A stretch of DNA of 64,000 nt. Source: Streptomyces lydicus. Lineage in GTDB: Bacteria; Actinomycetota; Actinomycetes; Streptomycetales; Streptomycetaceae. This document shows positions 25,186 through 33,916 of this stretch, piece by piece. The position numbers and the translations under genes were made by a program. The notes under the pieces were generated by a model. The model did not search any database. It was not told where the DNA came from and worked only from the letters and a program-made list of their open reading frames with translations. The stretch lies in the NCBI RefSeq assembly GCF_001729485.1, contig NZ_CP017157.1:5580001-5644000 (forward strand). Direction: 5' to 3'. Positions within the stretch are counted from its first letter, which is position 1. Each line of letters begins with the position of its first letter.

Positions 25186-25698
25186 GTGACGACCATGGAC
25201 TACGCCACCTATATCGCCGGCCTGCCCCGCGTGCTCGCGGGGGCGGGAGCCGTCTTCCGGGACGCGGACGGCCGCATCCTGCTCGTGGAGCCGAACTACC
25301 GGGACACCTGGATCCTGCCGGGCGGGACCGTCGAGTCGGACGCCGGCGAATCGCCCCGGCAGGCCGCACGCCGGGAGACCGCCGAGGAGATCGGCCTGGA
25401 CATCGAGCTGGGCGCGCTGCTCGCCGTCGACTGGGTGCGCGGGGAGGGCCGCCCGCCGCTGGTGTCGTACCTCTTCGACGGCGGCGTGCTGGGCACCGAG
25501 CAACTGGCCGCGATCCGCCTTCAGGAGACCGAGCTGCTGTCCTGGCGCCTGGTCCACTGGGACGAGGCCCAGACGCTGGTGAACCGGGCGATGGCGCTGC
25601 GCCTCGGCGCGGCCCTCAAGGCGCTCGCGGACGGGTGCGGGCCGGCTGAGCTGGAGGACGGCGTGCCGCCCGTGGGGGCGCGCGGCACCCGTAAATGA
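25186..25698 (+). CDS. Nudix hydrolase
   Basis: A 170-residue Nudix-fold protein. The Nudix helix is recognisable as ARRETAEEIGLDI (the REUxEExGU part). The preceding glycine-rich loop (LPGGTVESDAGES) has two extra residues relative to the Gx5E spacing. It would hydrolyse a nucleoside diphosphate linked to some moiety; the substrate is unknown. The GTG at 25186 is preceded by TAGGCT exactly 6 nt away, so it is probably leaderless. A nucleotidyltransferase gene follows 37 bp downstream. Confidence 0.88.
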   Translation: MTTMDYATYIAGLPRVLAGAGAVFRDADGRILLVEPNYRDTWILPGGTVESDAGESPRQAARRETAEEIGLDIELGALLAVDWVRGEGRPPLVSYLFDGGVLGTEQLAAIRLQETELLSWRLVHWDEAQTLVNRAMALRLGAALKALADGCGPAELEDGVPPVGARGTRK

Positions 25699-25735
25699 GG
25701 TGAGGGGCGGGCGGCGGCGTCCCTAGGCTGCCGCC

Positions 25736-26542
25736 ATGGAAGAGATCGCCGCCAAGCTCGCCGAGGTGCCGGGAGTCGTCGGAGTGATGCTCGGGGGGAG
25801 CCGGGCACGCGGGACGCACCGGCCGGACTCCGACTGGGACCTGGGGGTCTATTACCGGGACGAGCCCGACCTGGCGGCGCTGGAGGCGCTGGCCGCGGAG
25901 GTGACCGGCGGGCCCGTCGAGGTGTTCGGGCCGGGGGCCTGGGGCCCCTGGGTCAACGGCGGCGCCTGGCTCGTCCTCCCGGACGGCAGCCCCGTGGACT
26001 GGATCCTGCGGGACGTCGACCGGGTGCGGCGGGTGTGGGAGGAGTGCCGCGCGGGCCGCTTCGAGACCGGTGCCCAGGCCGGTCATCCGCTCGGCTTCTG
26101 GTCACCCGCCTATCCGGGCGAGGTGGCGCTGGGCCGGGTGCTGGCCGACCCCGACGGGGAGCTGACCCGGCTCAAGGACGCGGTCCGGGACTACCCGGAG
26201 GCGCTGCGTGCGGGGCTGACCGGGGCGGCCGTGTGGGACGCGGGGTTCTCGGTGGCGATGGCGGGCAAGTCGTACGGGGCCCGGGACGTGCTGCACGCGG
26301 CCCTGTGCCTGTCCCGGGCGGTGGGCCATCTCGTGCAGGCGCTGCACGCGCACCACCGCGTCTGGTGCCTCAACGAGAAGGGCGCGCTCGCGGCGGCCGC
26401 GGCGATGCCGGACACCCCGCCGGATTTCGCCGGCCGCGCGGCCGCCCTGCTCGCCCGGGTCGGGGGTACACCGGAGGAGCTGCGCGGCTCGCTGGACGAG
26501 GCGGAGCGGCTGGTCGCCGAGGTGCGGGACGTGGTCGCCTGA
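25736..26542 (+). CDS. Nucleotidyltransferase-domain protein (aminoglycoside-transferase-like)
   Basis: A 268-residue protein with a minimal nucleotidyltransferase fold at the N-terminus. GVMLGGSRARGTHRPDSDWD carries the GS motif and the DxD metal site, and a third acidic residue lies near DGSPVDWI. The C-terminal half is helical, like kanamycin-type nucleotidyltransferases. It may adenylylate a small molecule; the substrate cannot be given. TAGGCT lies 6 nt before the ATG with no ribosome site, so it probably has its own leaderless transcript despite the short gap from the Nudix gene. Confidence 0.8.
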   Translation: MEEIAAKLAEVPGVVGVMLGGSRARGTHRPDSDWDLGVYYRDEPDLAALEALAAEVTGGPVEVFGPGAWGPWVNGGAWLVLPDGSPVDWILRDVDRVRRVWEECRAGRFETGAQAGHPLGFWSPAYPGEVALGRVLADPDGELTRLKDAVRDYPEALRAGLTGAAVWDAGFSVAMAGKSYGARDVLHAALCLSRAVGHLVQALHAHHRVWCLNEKGALAAAAAMPDTPPDFAGRAAALLARVGGTPEELRGSLDEAERLVAEVRDVVA

Positions 26543-26591
26543 CGGGCGGGCCCGCGGCGTGCCGGGCCGGCGGCGTGCCGGGCCGGCCCGG

Positions 26592-27227
26592 TCAGCGGCT
26601 GATGCCGACCGCGTGCCCGTAGGTCCGGGTGTCGGGGAGGAAGTCGAGCATGGCGCGGGCGACGTCCGCGCGGGTGATGGTCGCGCCGGCCGGGCCGGCT
26701 TCGACGGCGTGGCGGTAGCGGCCCTCCCCGGGCCTGTCGAGCAGGCGGGGCGGGCGGACGGCGGTCCAGTCGAGGCGGCTGTCGCGCAGGACGGCCTCCA
26801 TCCGCTCCAGGTCGGTGTAGACGTCCTTGAGGGCCGCCCACAGGAGCGGTCCGAGGACCCGGTGGCTGAGGAAGGGCTGCCCCGCGCCGGTGCGGTTGAG
26901 CGGGCCGGCGCTGACCACGACGAGGCGCCGGACACCGGTCGCGGTCATCGCCTCGGTCACCGCCCGGGCCGAGGTGGAGGCGGGCCGCAGCGGGTCGTGC
27001 CGGCCGGCCTGGCCGATGCCGGAGAGGACCGCGTCGGCACCGTCCACCACCGTCTTCACCGAGGCGGCGTCGAGCGGGTCGGTGCGGACGACGGTCAGCC
27101 GCTCGTGCCGCTCGGTCAGCTTCTCCGGGCTGCGCAGCGCGGCGGTCACCCGGTGGCCGTCGGCCAGGGCGTGGGTGACGAGTTGCCGGCCGACGCCGCC
27201 GGACGCGCCGAGGACGGTGAGTTTCAT
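26592..27227 (-). CDS. NAD(P)H-binding atypical SDR (NmrA-like)
   Basis: A 211-residue protein with an N-terminal Rossmann motif, MKLTVLGASGGVGRQLV, and a mid-region VVSAGPLNRT. It lacks the classical YxxxK, as in atypical SDRs acting as flavin or quinone reductases or redox sensors. The start at 27227 follows GGAGAG. It is divergent from a TetR gene across a double operator, so the pair is probably a regulator and its target. The substrate is unknown. Confidence 0.83.
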   Translation of the reverse strand: MKLTVLGASGGVGRQLVTHALADGHRVTAALRSPEKLTERHERLTVVRTDPLDAASVKTVVDGADAVLSGIGQAGRHDPLRPASTSARAVTEAMTATGVRRLVVVSAGPLNRTGAGQPFLSHRVLGPLLWAALKDVYTDLERMEAVLRDSRLDWTAVRPPRLLDRPGEGRYRHAVEAGPAGATITRADVARAMLDFLPDTRTYGHAVGISR

Positions 27228-27248
27228 GGTCTCTCCTGGACACCAAGG

Positions 27249-27294
27249 GGTGAGTGAGCACTTACCCACCAGTGTGGGTGAGTGCTCACTCACC
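27249..27294. promoter_or_regulatory. Double TetR operator between divergent SDR and TetR genes
   Basis: Two 18-bp dyads, GGTGAGTGAGCACTTACC (27249-27266) and GGTGAGTGCTCACTCACC (27277-27294), are centred 28 bp apart. Together they form a larger inverted repeat with 21-bp arms and one mismatch. The second lies just upstream of the TetR -10 (TAGGCT, 27303-27308). Confidence 0.8.
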
Positions 27295-27314
27295 TGTCAA
27301 TGTAGGCTCGACCC

Positions 27315-27971
27315 ATGACCCGAGACGCCGCCGCCCCGCTCACCGGGGGCGCCCTGACGCGCTCCCGCATCCTCGACGCCGCCGCGACACTGATGACGAC
27401 GGTGGGCCTGACCCGTACGACGACGAAGCAGATCGCCCGGGAGGCCGGCTGCTCCGAGGCGGCGCTCTACAAGCACTTCCGGAACAAGGAAGAGATCTTC
27501 GTCCGGGTGCTGCACGAGCGGGCGCCGCGGTTCTCGGACGCGCTGGAGCAGCTCCCGGACTCCGTGGGTGACGCGCGGGGCCCGGCCGGGCACCTGCAGG
27601 ACGTGGCGCTGGCCGCCGTCCGCTTCTACCGCCGCTCCTTCCCGATGGCGGCGTCGCTCTTCGCCAGCCCGGAGCTGCTGGACACCCACCGCCGCAAGCT
27701 CAACGAGCTGGGCACCGCGGGCCCGCAGAACGCGGTCCAGCACCTGGCCGGGTATCTGCGGGCCGAACAGGCGCTGGGCCGGATCGCCGCCGGCATCGAT
27801 CCGCACGCGGCCGCCACGCTGCTCGTCGGGGCGTGCTTCCACCGCGCCTTCCTCGACCTGTTCTTCGGCACCGAGGCACCCCCCGGGGCACTGCTCCCGG
27901 AGAGCGAGGAGGACTTCGCGGCCGAGACCGTACGGGCCCTGCTCGACGGCCTCCGGCCGCCGGGCGCCTAG
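27315..27971 (+). CDS. TetR-family repressor of the divergent SDR gene
   Basis: A 218-residue TetR regulator. Its DNA-binding domain is at about 18-62 (SRILDAAATLMTTVGLTRTT, QIAREAGCSEAALYKHFRNK). The C-terminal helical domain is of AcrR-like length. The ATG at 27315 lies 6 nt after TAGGCT, so it is probably leaderless. The two dyads in front of it are the likely binding sites, giving self-repression and repression of the SDR. The ligand is unknown. Confidence 0.9.
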   Translation: MTRDAAAPLTGGALTRSRILDAAATLMTTVGLTRTTTKQIAREAGCSEAALYKHFRNKEEIFVRVLHERAPRFSDALEQLPDSVGDARGPAGHLQDVALAAVRFYRRSFPMAASLFASPELLDTHRRKLNELGTAGPQNAVQHLAGYLRAEQALGRIAAGIDPHAAATLLVGACFHRAFLDLFFGTEAPPGALLPESEEDFAAETVRALLDGLRPPGA

Positions 27972-28039
27972 GGACGGTCGTCCGCCGCGCCGATCGGCCC
28001 CGTCCGCGAGGGCTCGGCGCCGCGGGCGTGCGCACGGTG

Positions 28040-28612
28040 TCAGCCGCACGCCTCCGCGGGGAAGAGGGTGTCCTCGGTGCGCTCGAAGGCCAGCAGGCGG
28101 CGCTTGCGGTCCAGGCCGCCGCCGTAGCCGGTGAGGCTGCCGTCGGCGCCGACGACGCGGTGGCAGGGAACGATGATGCCGACCGGGTTGCGGCCGTTGG
28201 CGAGTCCCACGGCGCGGGCCGCCGAGGGGACGCCGAGCCGTGCCGCGAGCTGCCCGTAGGACATCGTCCGGCCGTACGGGATGGTGCGCAGCGCCGCCCA
28301 GACCCGGCGCTGGAACGGCGTGCCGCGCAGCGCGAGCGGCAGGTCGAAGGTGGTCAACTCGCCGCGGAAGTAGGCCCGTAGCTGGGCGATGGTCTCGGCG
28401 AACGGCTCCTCGCCGGGGCCCGCCGGCACGCCGAAGCTCTCCTGCGGCGGGCGGTGGCGCTGGTCGGTCATGTAGAGGCCGGTGAGGGACTGACCGGCGG
28501 CGACGAGGGTGAGGGCGCCCACCGGGGTGCCGTCCAGGACGGTGTGGGTGAGGGGCGTGCCGGGCACGGGCTCGGCGATTTCTGTGGTCGCGGTGGCGGC
28601 GTCAACGGTCAT
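28040..28612 (-). CDS. ogt: Methylated-DNA-protein-cysteine methyltransferase (Ogt)
   Basis: A 190-residue repair protein that transfers the methyl of O6-methylguanine to its own cysteine. The C-terminal DNA-binding domain has [20 protein letters not shown] and the active-site [20 protein letters not shown]. It starts 11 nt after the end of the ada-alkA gene on the same strand, so the two form a repair operon. Confidence 0.96.
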   Translation of the reverse strand: MTVDAATATTEIAEPVPGTPLTHTVLDGTPVGALTLVAAGQSLTGLYMTDQRHRPPQESFGVPAGPGEEPFAETIAQLRAYFRGELTTFDLPLALRGTPFQRRVWAALRTIPYGRTMSYGQLAARLGVPSAARAVGLANGRNPVGIIVPCHRVVGADGSLTGYGGGLDRKRRLLAFERTEDTLFPAEACG

Positions 28613-28622
28613 GGCTGGGGGC

Positions 28623-30095
28623 TCAGTTCGTCGGAAGGTGGTTGATGGGGTGGCTGTCGGTCGCCCAGAGGTACTGGACGGCGTAGGCGCGCCAGGGACG
28701 CCAGCGCGCGGAGTACCGGACGAGGGCGGCCGGGGTGTGCGGCAGGCCGAGTCCGGCGGCCGCGCGGCGCACCCCGAGGTCGGTGGGGGTGAAGGCGTCC
28801 GGGTCGCCGAGGCCGCGCATGGCGACGCATTCGACGGTCCAGGGGCCGATGCCGGGCAGCGCCGCGAGCCGGGCGCGGGCCTCGTCCCGGTCGCTGCCGA
28901 CGCCGAGCCGCAGGGCGCCGGAGCCGAGGGCGGCGATCACGGCGGTGAGCGTGGCGCGCCGGGTACGGGGCATGGCCAGCGACTCGGGGTCCAGCTCGGC
29001 CAGCGCGGCGGCGGACGGGAAGAGGTGACCGAGCCCGCCGCCCGGGTCGTCGATCGGCTCGCCGTGCGCCCGGACCAGCCGCCCGGCGTGGGTGCGGGCG
29101 GCCGCGGTGGAGACCTGCTGGCCGAGGACCGCGCGGAGCGCGAACTCCTCGGCGTCGACGGTGCGCGGGACCCGGCGGCCGGGTGCCTTGTCGACGAGCG
29201 GCGTCAGCGTCGGGTCCTCCCGCAGCAGCCCGTCGACGGCCTCCGGGTCGGCGTCGAGGTCGAGCATCCGGCGGCAGCGGGCGATGGCACCGGCCAGGTC
29301 GCGCAGATCGGTGAGGGCGAGCCGGCAGTCGATGTGGTCGGGGCGCGGGGCGAGGGCGACGATGCCGTGCCCGTACGGCAGGCGCAGGGTGCGGCGGTAG
29401 GCGCCGTCCCGCCACTCCTCGACGCCGGGGACGGCGGTGGCCGCCAGGTGACCGAAGAGGTTGTCGGGGTTCAGCGGCTGCCGGAACGGCAGCCGCAGTG
29501 CGAGGGTGCCGGGCACCGCCGCGCGCGGCCCGGGCTTCGCGCGCTGCCGCAGATCGGTCGGCGAGAGCGCGAAGACCTCCCGCACCGTCTCGTTGAAGCT
29601 GCGGATACTGGCGAATCCCGCGGCGAAGGCGATCTCGGCCATCGGCAGCGCGGTGGTCTCCACCAGCAGCCGGGCGGTCTGGGCGCGCTGGGCACGGGCC
29701 AGGGCGAGCGGCCCGGCACCGAGTTCGGCGAGCAGCTGCCGCTCTATCTGGCGGGTGCTGTAGCCGAGCCGGGCGGCGAGACCGGGGACACCGTCGCGGT
29801 CGACGACGCCGTCGGCGATCAGCCGCATGGCCCGCGCGACGAGGTCGGCCCGCTCGTCCCACTGCGGCGAGCCGGGGCTGGCGTCCGGACGGCACCGCTT
29901 GCAGGCCCGGAATCCGGCCTGCTGGGCGGCCGCCGCGCTCGGGTAGAACCGCATGTTCTCGGGCTTGGGCGGCACCACGGGGCAGCTGGGGCGGCAGTAG
30001 ATACGCGTGGTGAGGACGGCCGTGTAGAACCAGCCGTCGAAGCGGGCGTCCTTGGACTGCACGGCGCGCAGACAGCGCTCGGTGTCGGTGTGCAT
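28623..30095 (-). CDS. Ada-AlkA fusion: methyl-responsive activator and 3-methyladenine DNA glycosylase
   Basis: A 490-residue protein. Residues ~8-80 are the Ada zinc domain, with cysteines in IYCRPSC and CKRC; one cysteine would accept methyl from phosphotriesters. An AraC-type helix-turn-helix follows (about 85-185, [21 protein letters not shown]). The C-terminus is AlkA: an N-terminal domain, then the HhH motif [15 protein letters not shown] and the catalytic Asp in [12 protein letters not shown]. It would sense alkylation, activate this operon and excise alkylated bases. The O6-methylguanine methyltransferase activity is the separate ogt gene downstream. ATG 30095 is chosen because it begins the Ada domain; the upstream ATG at 30149 is less likely. 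An inverted repeat CGACATC-N24-GATGTCG lies at 30141-30178. Confidence 0.94.
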   Translation of the reverse strand: MHTDTERCLRAVQSKDARFDGWFYTAVLTTRIYCRPSCPVVPPKPENMRFYPSAAAAQQAGFRACKRCRPDASPGSPQWDERADLVARAMRLIADGVVDRDGVPGLAARLGYSTRQIERQLLAELGAGPLALARAQRAQTARLLVETTALPMAEIAFAAGFASIRSFNETVREVFALSPTDLRQRAKPGPRAAVPGTLALRLPFRQPLNPDNLFGHLAATAVPGVEEWRDGAYRRTLRLPYGHGIVALAPRPDHIDCRLALTDLRDLAGAIARCRRMLDLDADPEAVDGLLREDPTLTPLVDKAPGRRVPRTVDAEEFALRAVLGQQVSTAAARTHAGRLVRAHGEPIDDPGGGLGHLFPSAAALAELDPESLAMPRTRRATLTAVIAALGSGALRLGVGSDRDEARARLAALPGIGPWTVECVAMRGLGDPDAFTPTDLGVRRAAAGLGLPHTPAALVRYSARWRPWRAYAVQYLWATDSHPINHLPTN

Positions 30096-30192
30096 GCCTT
30101 CAAGGATCGCGCAGCACCCCGGGCCCGGCTGGCGGAAATCCGACATCAAGGTCCCGCCACCTGGGATGCCGGATGTCGAGTATCGCGGCGGT

Positions 30193-30849
30193 TCAACGGT
30201 GACGCCATACGAGCGTGTAGCGCCAGAACAGCCGGCGGCGCAGCCGGGCGCCGGGCAGGACCGCGTGGGCCTCGCGGACGATGTCGGGGAAGCTCATGTC
30301 CGCCGGCCGGGTCACGGCCGTCATCGAGACCGGGCGCGGTGCCGGGCGGCCCTTGTTCTTGAGCCAGCCCGTGGCGGCGTTGAGTGGGGCGGCCGCGGCT
30401 CCGAGCAGGTGGTCACCGGGCGTCGTCGGGCGCGACAGGCCGAGGATCACCAGGGTCCCTCCGGGCGCCAGGTGCCGGCGGAAGACGGTGAGCGCCTCGG
30501 TGAACGGCAGATGGTGGATCGTGGCGGTGCAGGTGATGACGTCGTAGGAGTCGGCGGGGAGCCCGGTCAGCGCGTCCGCGGTCGTGAAGGTGACGAGGGC
30601 CGCCGGAGGGGTCAGCTCCTGCGCCTGCGCGGTGATCTTCGGGTCGGAGTCGACGCCGTGCACGGCCCCGGCGCGCGTGGCCAGGAGTCTGGCCAGGTCG
30701 CCGCTGCCGGAGCCGACGTCCAGGGCACGGCCGAAACGCCGGGGGAGCTGCCGCAGGATCCAGGGGTGGTAGTGGGCGTTGTGGTCCCAGGGGTGGGCGG
30801 CGTTGAACCGGTCAAGTGCCCGGAGGAGGTGGGGCGGCGGTGTCGTCAT
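30193..30849 (-). CDS. Class I SAM-dependent methyltransferase
   Basis: A 218-residue methyltransferase. Motif I is ALDVGSGSGDLARLLA, an acidic VDSDPK follows, and the post-I motif reads YDVITCTATIHHLPF. The C-terminus RRRLFWRYTLVWRH is typical of small actinobacterial methyltransferases of this kind. The substrate is unknown. It is 32 bp from the upstream macrodomain gene on the same strand, so the two may be cotranscribed. Confidence 0.87.
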   Translation of the reverse strand: MTTPPPHLLRALDRFNAAHPWDHNAHYHPWILRQLPRRFGRALDVGSGSGDLARLLATRAGAVHGVDSDPKITAQAQELTPPAALVTFTTADALTGLPADSYDVITCTATIHHLPFTEALTVFRRHLAPGGTLVILGLSRPTTPGDHLLGAAAAPLNAATGWLKNKGRPAPRPVSMTAVTRPADMSFPDIVREAHAVLPGARLRRRLFWRYTLVWRHR

Positions 30850-30880
30850 ACCGCCACCCCATCAGGATCCCGGGCCGGCG

Positions 30881-31402
30881 TCAGCCCACCCGGTTCGCGA
30901 ACGCCTCGTACGCCTCCGCGTCGAAGAGCACGAAGCGGACCTCCTCCACCGCGGTGTCCGTCGCGCGGACCGTCTCGACGGCGATGCGGGCGCCGTCGTC
31001 CATGGGCCAGCCGTAGATGCCGGTGGAGATGGCGGGGAACGCCACCGTCCGGGCGCCCAGCTCGTCGGCGACGCGCAGCGACTCCCGGTAGCAGGAGGCG
31101 AGCAGTTCGGAGCGGTCCTCGTTGCGGGCGAAGACGGGCCCGACCGTGTGGATGACCCAGCGGGCGGGCAGTCGGCCGGCGGTGGTGGCGACGGCCTGGC
31201 CGGTGGGCAGGCCGCGGCCGTACCGGGAGGCCCGCAGGTCGCGGCAGTCGGCCAGGATCTCCGGGCCGCCGCGCCGGTGGATCGCCCCGTCCACTCCCCC
31301 GCCGCCGAGCAGCGAGGAGTTGGCGGCGTTGACCACGGCGTCCACGGCCTGTTCGGTGATGTCGCCCTGGACGAGGGTGAGGGAAGGGCTTCGGGTGCTC
31401 AT
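30881..31402 (-). CDS. Macrodomain O-acetyl-ADP-ribose deacetylase
   Basis: A 173-residue MacroD/YmdB-type macrodomain. LVQGDITEQAVDAVVNAANS is the adenine and distal-ribose site, and SLLGGGGVDGAIHRRGG is the catalytic loop with its Asp. TVAFPAISTGIYGWP binds the diphosphate. It removes acyl or ADP-ribosyl groups from ADP-ribose derivatives. TAGGCT lies 8 nt before the ATG with no ribosome site. A sirtuin, which produces O-acetyl-ADP-ribose, is encoded 4.6 kb away. Confidence 0.94.
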   Translation of the reverse strand: MSTRSPSLTLVQGDITEQAVDAVVNAANSSLLGGGGVDGAIHRRGGPEILADCRDLRASRYGRGLPTGQAVATTAGRLPARWVIHTVGPVFARNEDRSELLASCYRESLRVADELGARTVAFPAISTGIYGWPMDDGARIAVETVRATDTAVEEVRFVLFDAEAYEAFANRVG

Positions 31403-31423
31403 GACGATCGAGCCTAGGGCGTT

Positions 31424-32836
31424 TCAGCGGCGGTTCGCGCGCAGGCGGCGCCACACCGCCTTGGCGGCGTAATGGCCGGACATGCCGTGGACGCCGGGGC
31501 CGGGCGGGGTGGCCTGGGAGCAGAGGAAGACGGCGGGGTGAGCGGTCTCGTACGGGACGCGGGTGAGCTTGGGCCGGATGAGCAGGCGCAGGCCGGCCGC
31601 GGAGCCGGTGGCGGTGTCGCCGCCGACGTAATTGGCGTTGCGGGCCGCGAGTTGGGGCGGGCCGGCGACGGCGCGGGCCAGCACGAGGTCGCGGAAGCCG
31701 GGGGCGAAGCGCTCGATCTGCCGCTCGACGGCGTCGGTCGCGTCGCCCTCCCAGCCGTTGGGGACGTGGCCGTACGCCCAGAAGGTGTGCTTGCCCTCGG
31801 GGGCGCGGGTGCGGTCGATCAGGCTGGGCTGAGCGGTGATCAGGAACGGGACGGACGGGGCCCGGCCGTGCGTGGCGGCGTCCAGGGCGGCACCGATCTC
31901 GCCACTGGTGGGGCCGATGTGGACGGTGCCGGCGCGCCGGGCCGGCTCGGCGGTCCACGGCACCGGCCCGGACATCGCGTAGTCGATCTTGAAGACGGCG
32001 GGTCCGTAGGTGACGTCGCGGTAGGCGTTGCCCAGGCCCGCGATCCGGGCCAGTGCCGTCGGGGAGGTGTCGAAGACGTACGCCCGGGCCGGCGGCAGGT
32101 CGTCCAGGCGCTTGACCTCGAAGTCGGTGTGCACCGCGCCGCCGTGGGCGCGCAGCAGACCGGCGAGCGCGTCGGCGATGGCCTGGGAGCCGCCGCGCGC
32201 CACCGGCCAGCCCTTGGCGTGCGCGGCGAGCGCGAACATCAGGGCGATGCCGGAGGTGCCGAGGCCGCCGAGCGGGGCGATGGCGTGCGCCGCGAGACCG
32301 GCCAGCAGACCGCGGGCCTTCTCGTCCTGGAAGCGGCGGTTGAGGAGGGTGACCGGCTGCGCCGCGAGCAGGCCGAAGCGGGCGTAGGTCAGCGGGTCGC
32401 TGGGCAGGCCCAGCCACTGGGTGCGCAGGAAGTCGTGCGCCATGGTGTCCCACCGGCCGATGAACGGCGCGAGCAGCCGCCGGTACGCGCCGGCGTCCCG
32501 CGGGCCCAGGGACATCGCGGTCTCACCGACGGTGTGCCCCAGCACGGCGGCCGTACCGTCCGGGAACGGGTGCGCCATCGGCAGGTCGGCGTGCAGCCAC
32601 TCCAGCCCGTACCGCTCCAGCGGCATCCTGGCGAAGGCCGGCGAGCCCACGCCCGTGGGGTGCACCGCCGAGCAGGGGTCGTGCCGGAAACCGGGGAGGG
32701 TCAGCTCCTCGGTACGGGCGCCGCCGCCGATGGTGTCCTTGGCCTCGAAGACCTGCACGGACATGCCGCGGCGGGCCAGTTCGACGGCCGCCGTCAGGCC
32801 GTTGGGTCCCGCCCCGATCACCACGGCATCGAGCAT
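31424..32836 (-). CDS. FAD-dependent oxidoreductase of the phytoene-desaturase-like family
   Basis: A 470-residue flavoprotein. The N-terminal Rossmann motif is [23 protein letters not shown] with a GGGARTEE flavin loop. A helical mid-domain follows, and the C-terminal FAD motif is [26 protein letters not shown]. The subgroup resembles PYROXD2-like amine or carotenoid oxidoreductases, but no carotenoid genes are nearby and the substrate is unknown. The start could be ATG 32836 or GTG 32845; the GTG has a better ribosome site (GGGGAG, 8 nt), the ATG fits the family N-terminus. Confidence 0.86.
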   Translation of the reverse strand: MLDAVVIGAGPNGLTAAVELARRGMSVQVFEAKDTIGGGARTEELTLPGFRHDPCSAVHPTGVGSPAFARMPLERYGLEWLHADLPMAHPFPDGTAAVLGHTVGETAMSLGPRDAGAYRRLLAPFIGRWDTMAHDFLRTQWLGLPSDPLTYARFGLLAAQPVTLLNRRFQDEKARGLLAGLAAHAIAPLGGLGTSGIALMFALAAHAKGWPVARGGSQAIADALAGLLRAHGGAVHTDFEVKRLDDLPPARAYVFDTSPTALARIAGLGNAYRDVTYGPAVFKIDYAMSGPVPWTAEPARRAGTVHIGPTSGEIGAALDAATHGRAPSVPFLITAQPSLIDRTRAPEGKHTFWAYGHVPNGWEGDATDAVERQIERFAPGFRDLVLARAVAGPPQLAARNANYVGGDTATGSAAGLRLLIRPKLTRVPYETAHPAVFLCSQATPPGPGVHGMSGHYAAKAVWRRLRANRR

Positions 32837-32885
32837 CCTCGGCACCTGCGCCACTCCCCTCACGTCCGACCCCCATCCGTGAGGA

Positions 32886-33719
32886 TCAGTTGGCGGCTGC
32901 CAGCAGTCCGAGGATACGCCGCGCGGTTTCGGCGTCACGTGCCGCCGTGAAGGGCAGCGCATTGCCGCCCTCGACGCGGAACGGCTGCCCCGCGACCGTG
33001 CCGCTCGCGCCGCCCGCCTCATGGACGAGCAGCAGCCCGGCGGCGTGATCCCATGCGTTCTCCCAGCTGAAGGCCGTGGCGTCCAGCTCACCGCGGGCTA
33101 TGTGGAGGTACTCCAGGCCCGCCGAGCCGCAGGGGCGCGGTGCGACGCCGCCGGTGTCCAGGGCGGCCAGCACCCGCTTCTGGTCGTCGTCGGTGAAGTC
33201 GTGGTGGGAGGTGGCGACGTCGAGGACCGCGTCGGCCGCCGGGCTGCCGGTCCGCAGCGGTATGCCGTTCAGCTCGGCGCCGGCGCCGCGGCGGGCGATC
33301 GCCATCAGGCCGAGCGCCGGTGCGTACGTCCAGGAGGCCAGCACCTCGCCGTGGTGGGCGAGCGCGACGAGGGTGGCGAAGCCGGGGTCGCCGTGCACGA
33401 ACTGGCGGGTGCCGTCGACCGGGTCGACGATCCAGACGGGGGCGTCGCCGCGGAGGGCGTCCAGCACGCCGGCGTCGGCGTGCACCGCCTCCTCACCGAC
33501 CACCCGGGAACCGGGCAGCAGGGCCGTCAGCGCGGCGGTGAGGTGTTCCTCGGCGCGCCGGTCGGCGACGGTGACGAGGTCGTGCGGGCCGTTCTTCTCG
33601 ACGATGTCCTCGGCGGCGAGCTGCCGGAAGCGCGGCATGATCTCGTCGGCGGCGGCCCGGCGGACGGCGGCCTCGACGGCGGCCAGGTCCAGCTCGGAGA
33701 GGTCCGGCGAGAGGGTCAT
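32886..33719 (-). CDS. Inositol-monophosphatase-family phosphatase (HisN/IMPase-like)
   Basis: A 277-residue Li-sensitive-type phosphatase. The metal-binding motifs are [21 protein letters not shown] and [18 protein letters not shown], all intact. It probably hydrolyses a sugar or histidinol phosphate; IMPase and HisN cannot be separated by eye. The start at 33719 is uncertain, as no ribosome site is seen. An in-frame ATG at 33782 would add 21 residues (MIEALRTQDSG...). Confidence 0.88.
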   Translation of the reverse strand: MTLSPDLSELDLAAVEAAVRRAAADEIMPRFRQLAAEDIVEKNGPHDLVTVADRRAEEHLTAALTALLPGSRVVGEEAVHADAGVLDALRGDAPVWIVDPVDGTRQFVHGDPGFATLVALAHHGEVLASWTYAPALGLMAIARRGAGAELNGIPLRTGSPAADAVLDVATSHHDFTDDDQKRVLAALDTGGVAPRPCGSAGLEYLHIARGELDATAFSWENAWDHAAGLLLVHEAGGASGTVAGQPFRVEGGNALPFTAARDAETARRILGLLAAAN

Positions 33720-33916
33720 CGGGGGTGCTTCGGTGAGGTTCGTGGTATCTCCCGAATCTTGGGTACGAAGTGCTTCGATCATGCGTCCATCGAACCACGA
33801 GCCACTGACACGGCAGCTGGACTCCAGGTGAACTCCGGATGCCGCCGAGGGCACCGCGCGGGGCGGCCGGCCGGCGGCTCCGGCGGCCGGCCACGCTCCC
33901 CCGCGCCGTACGGGCC

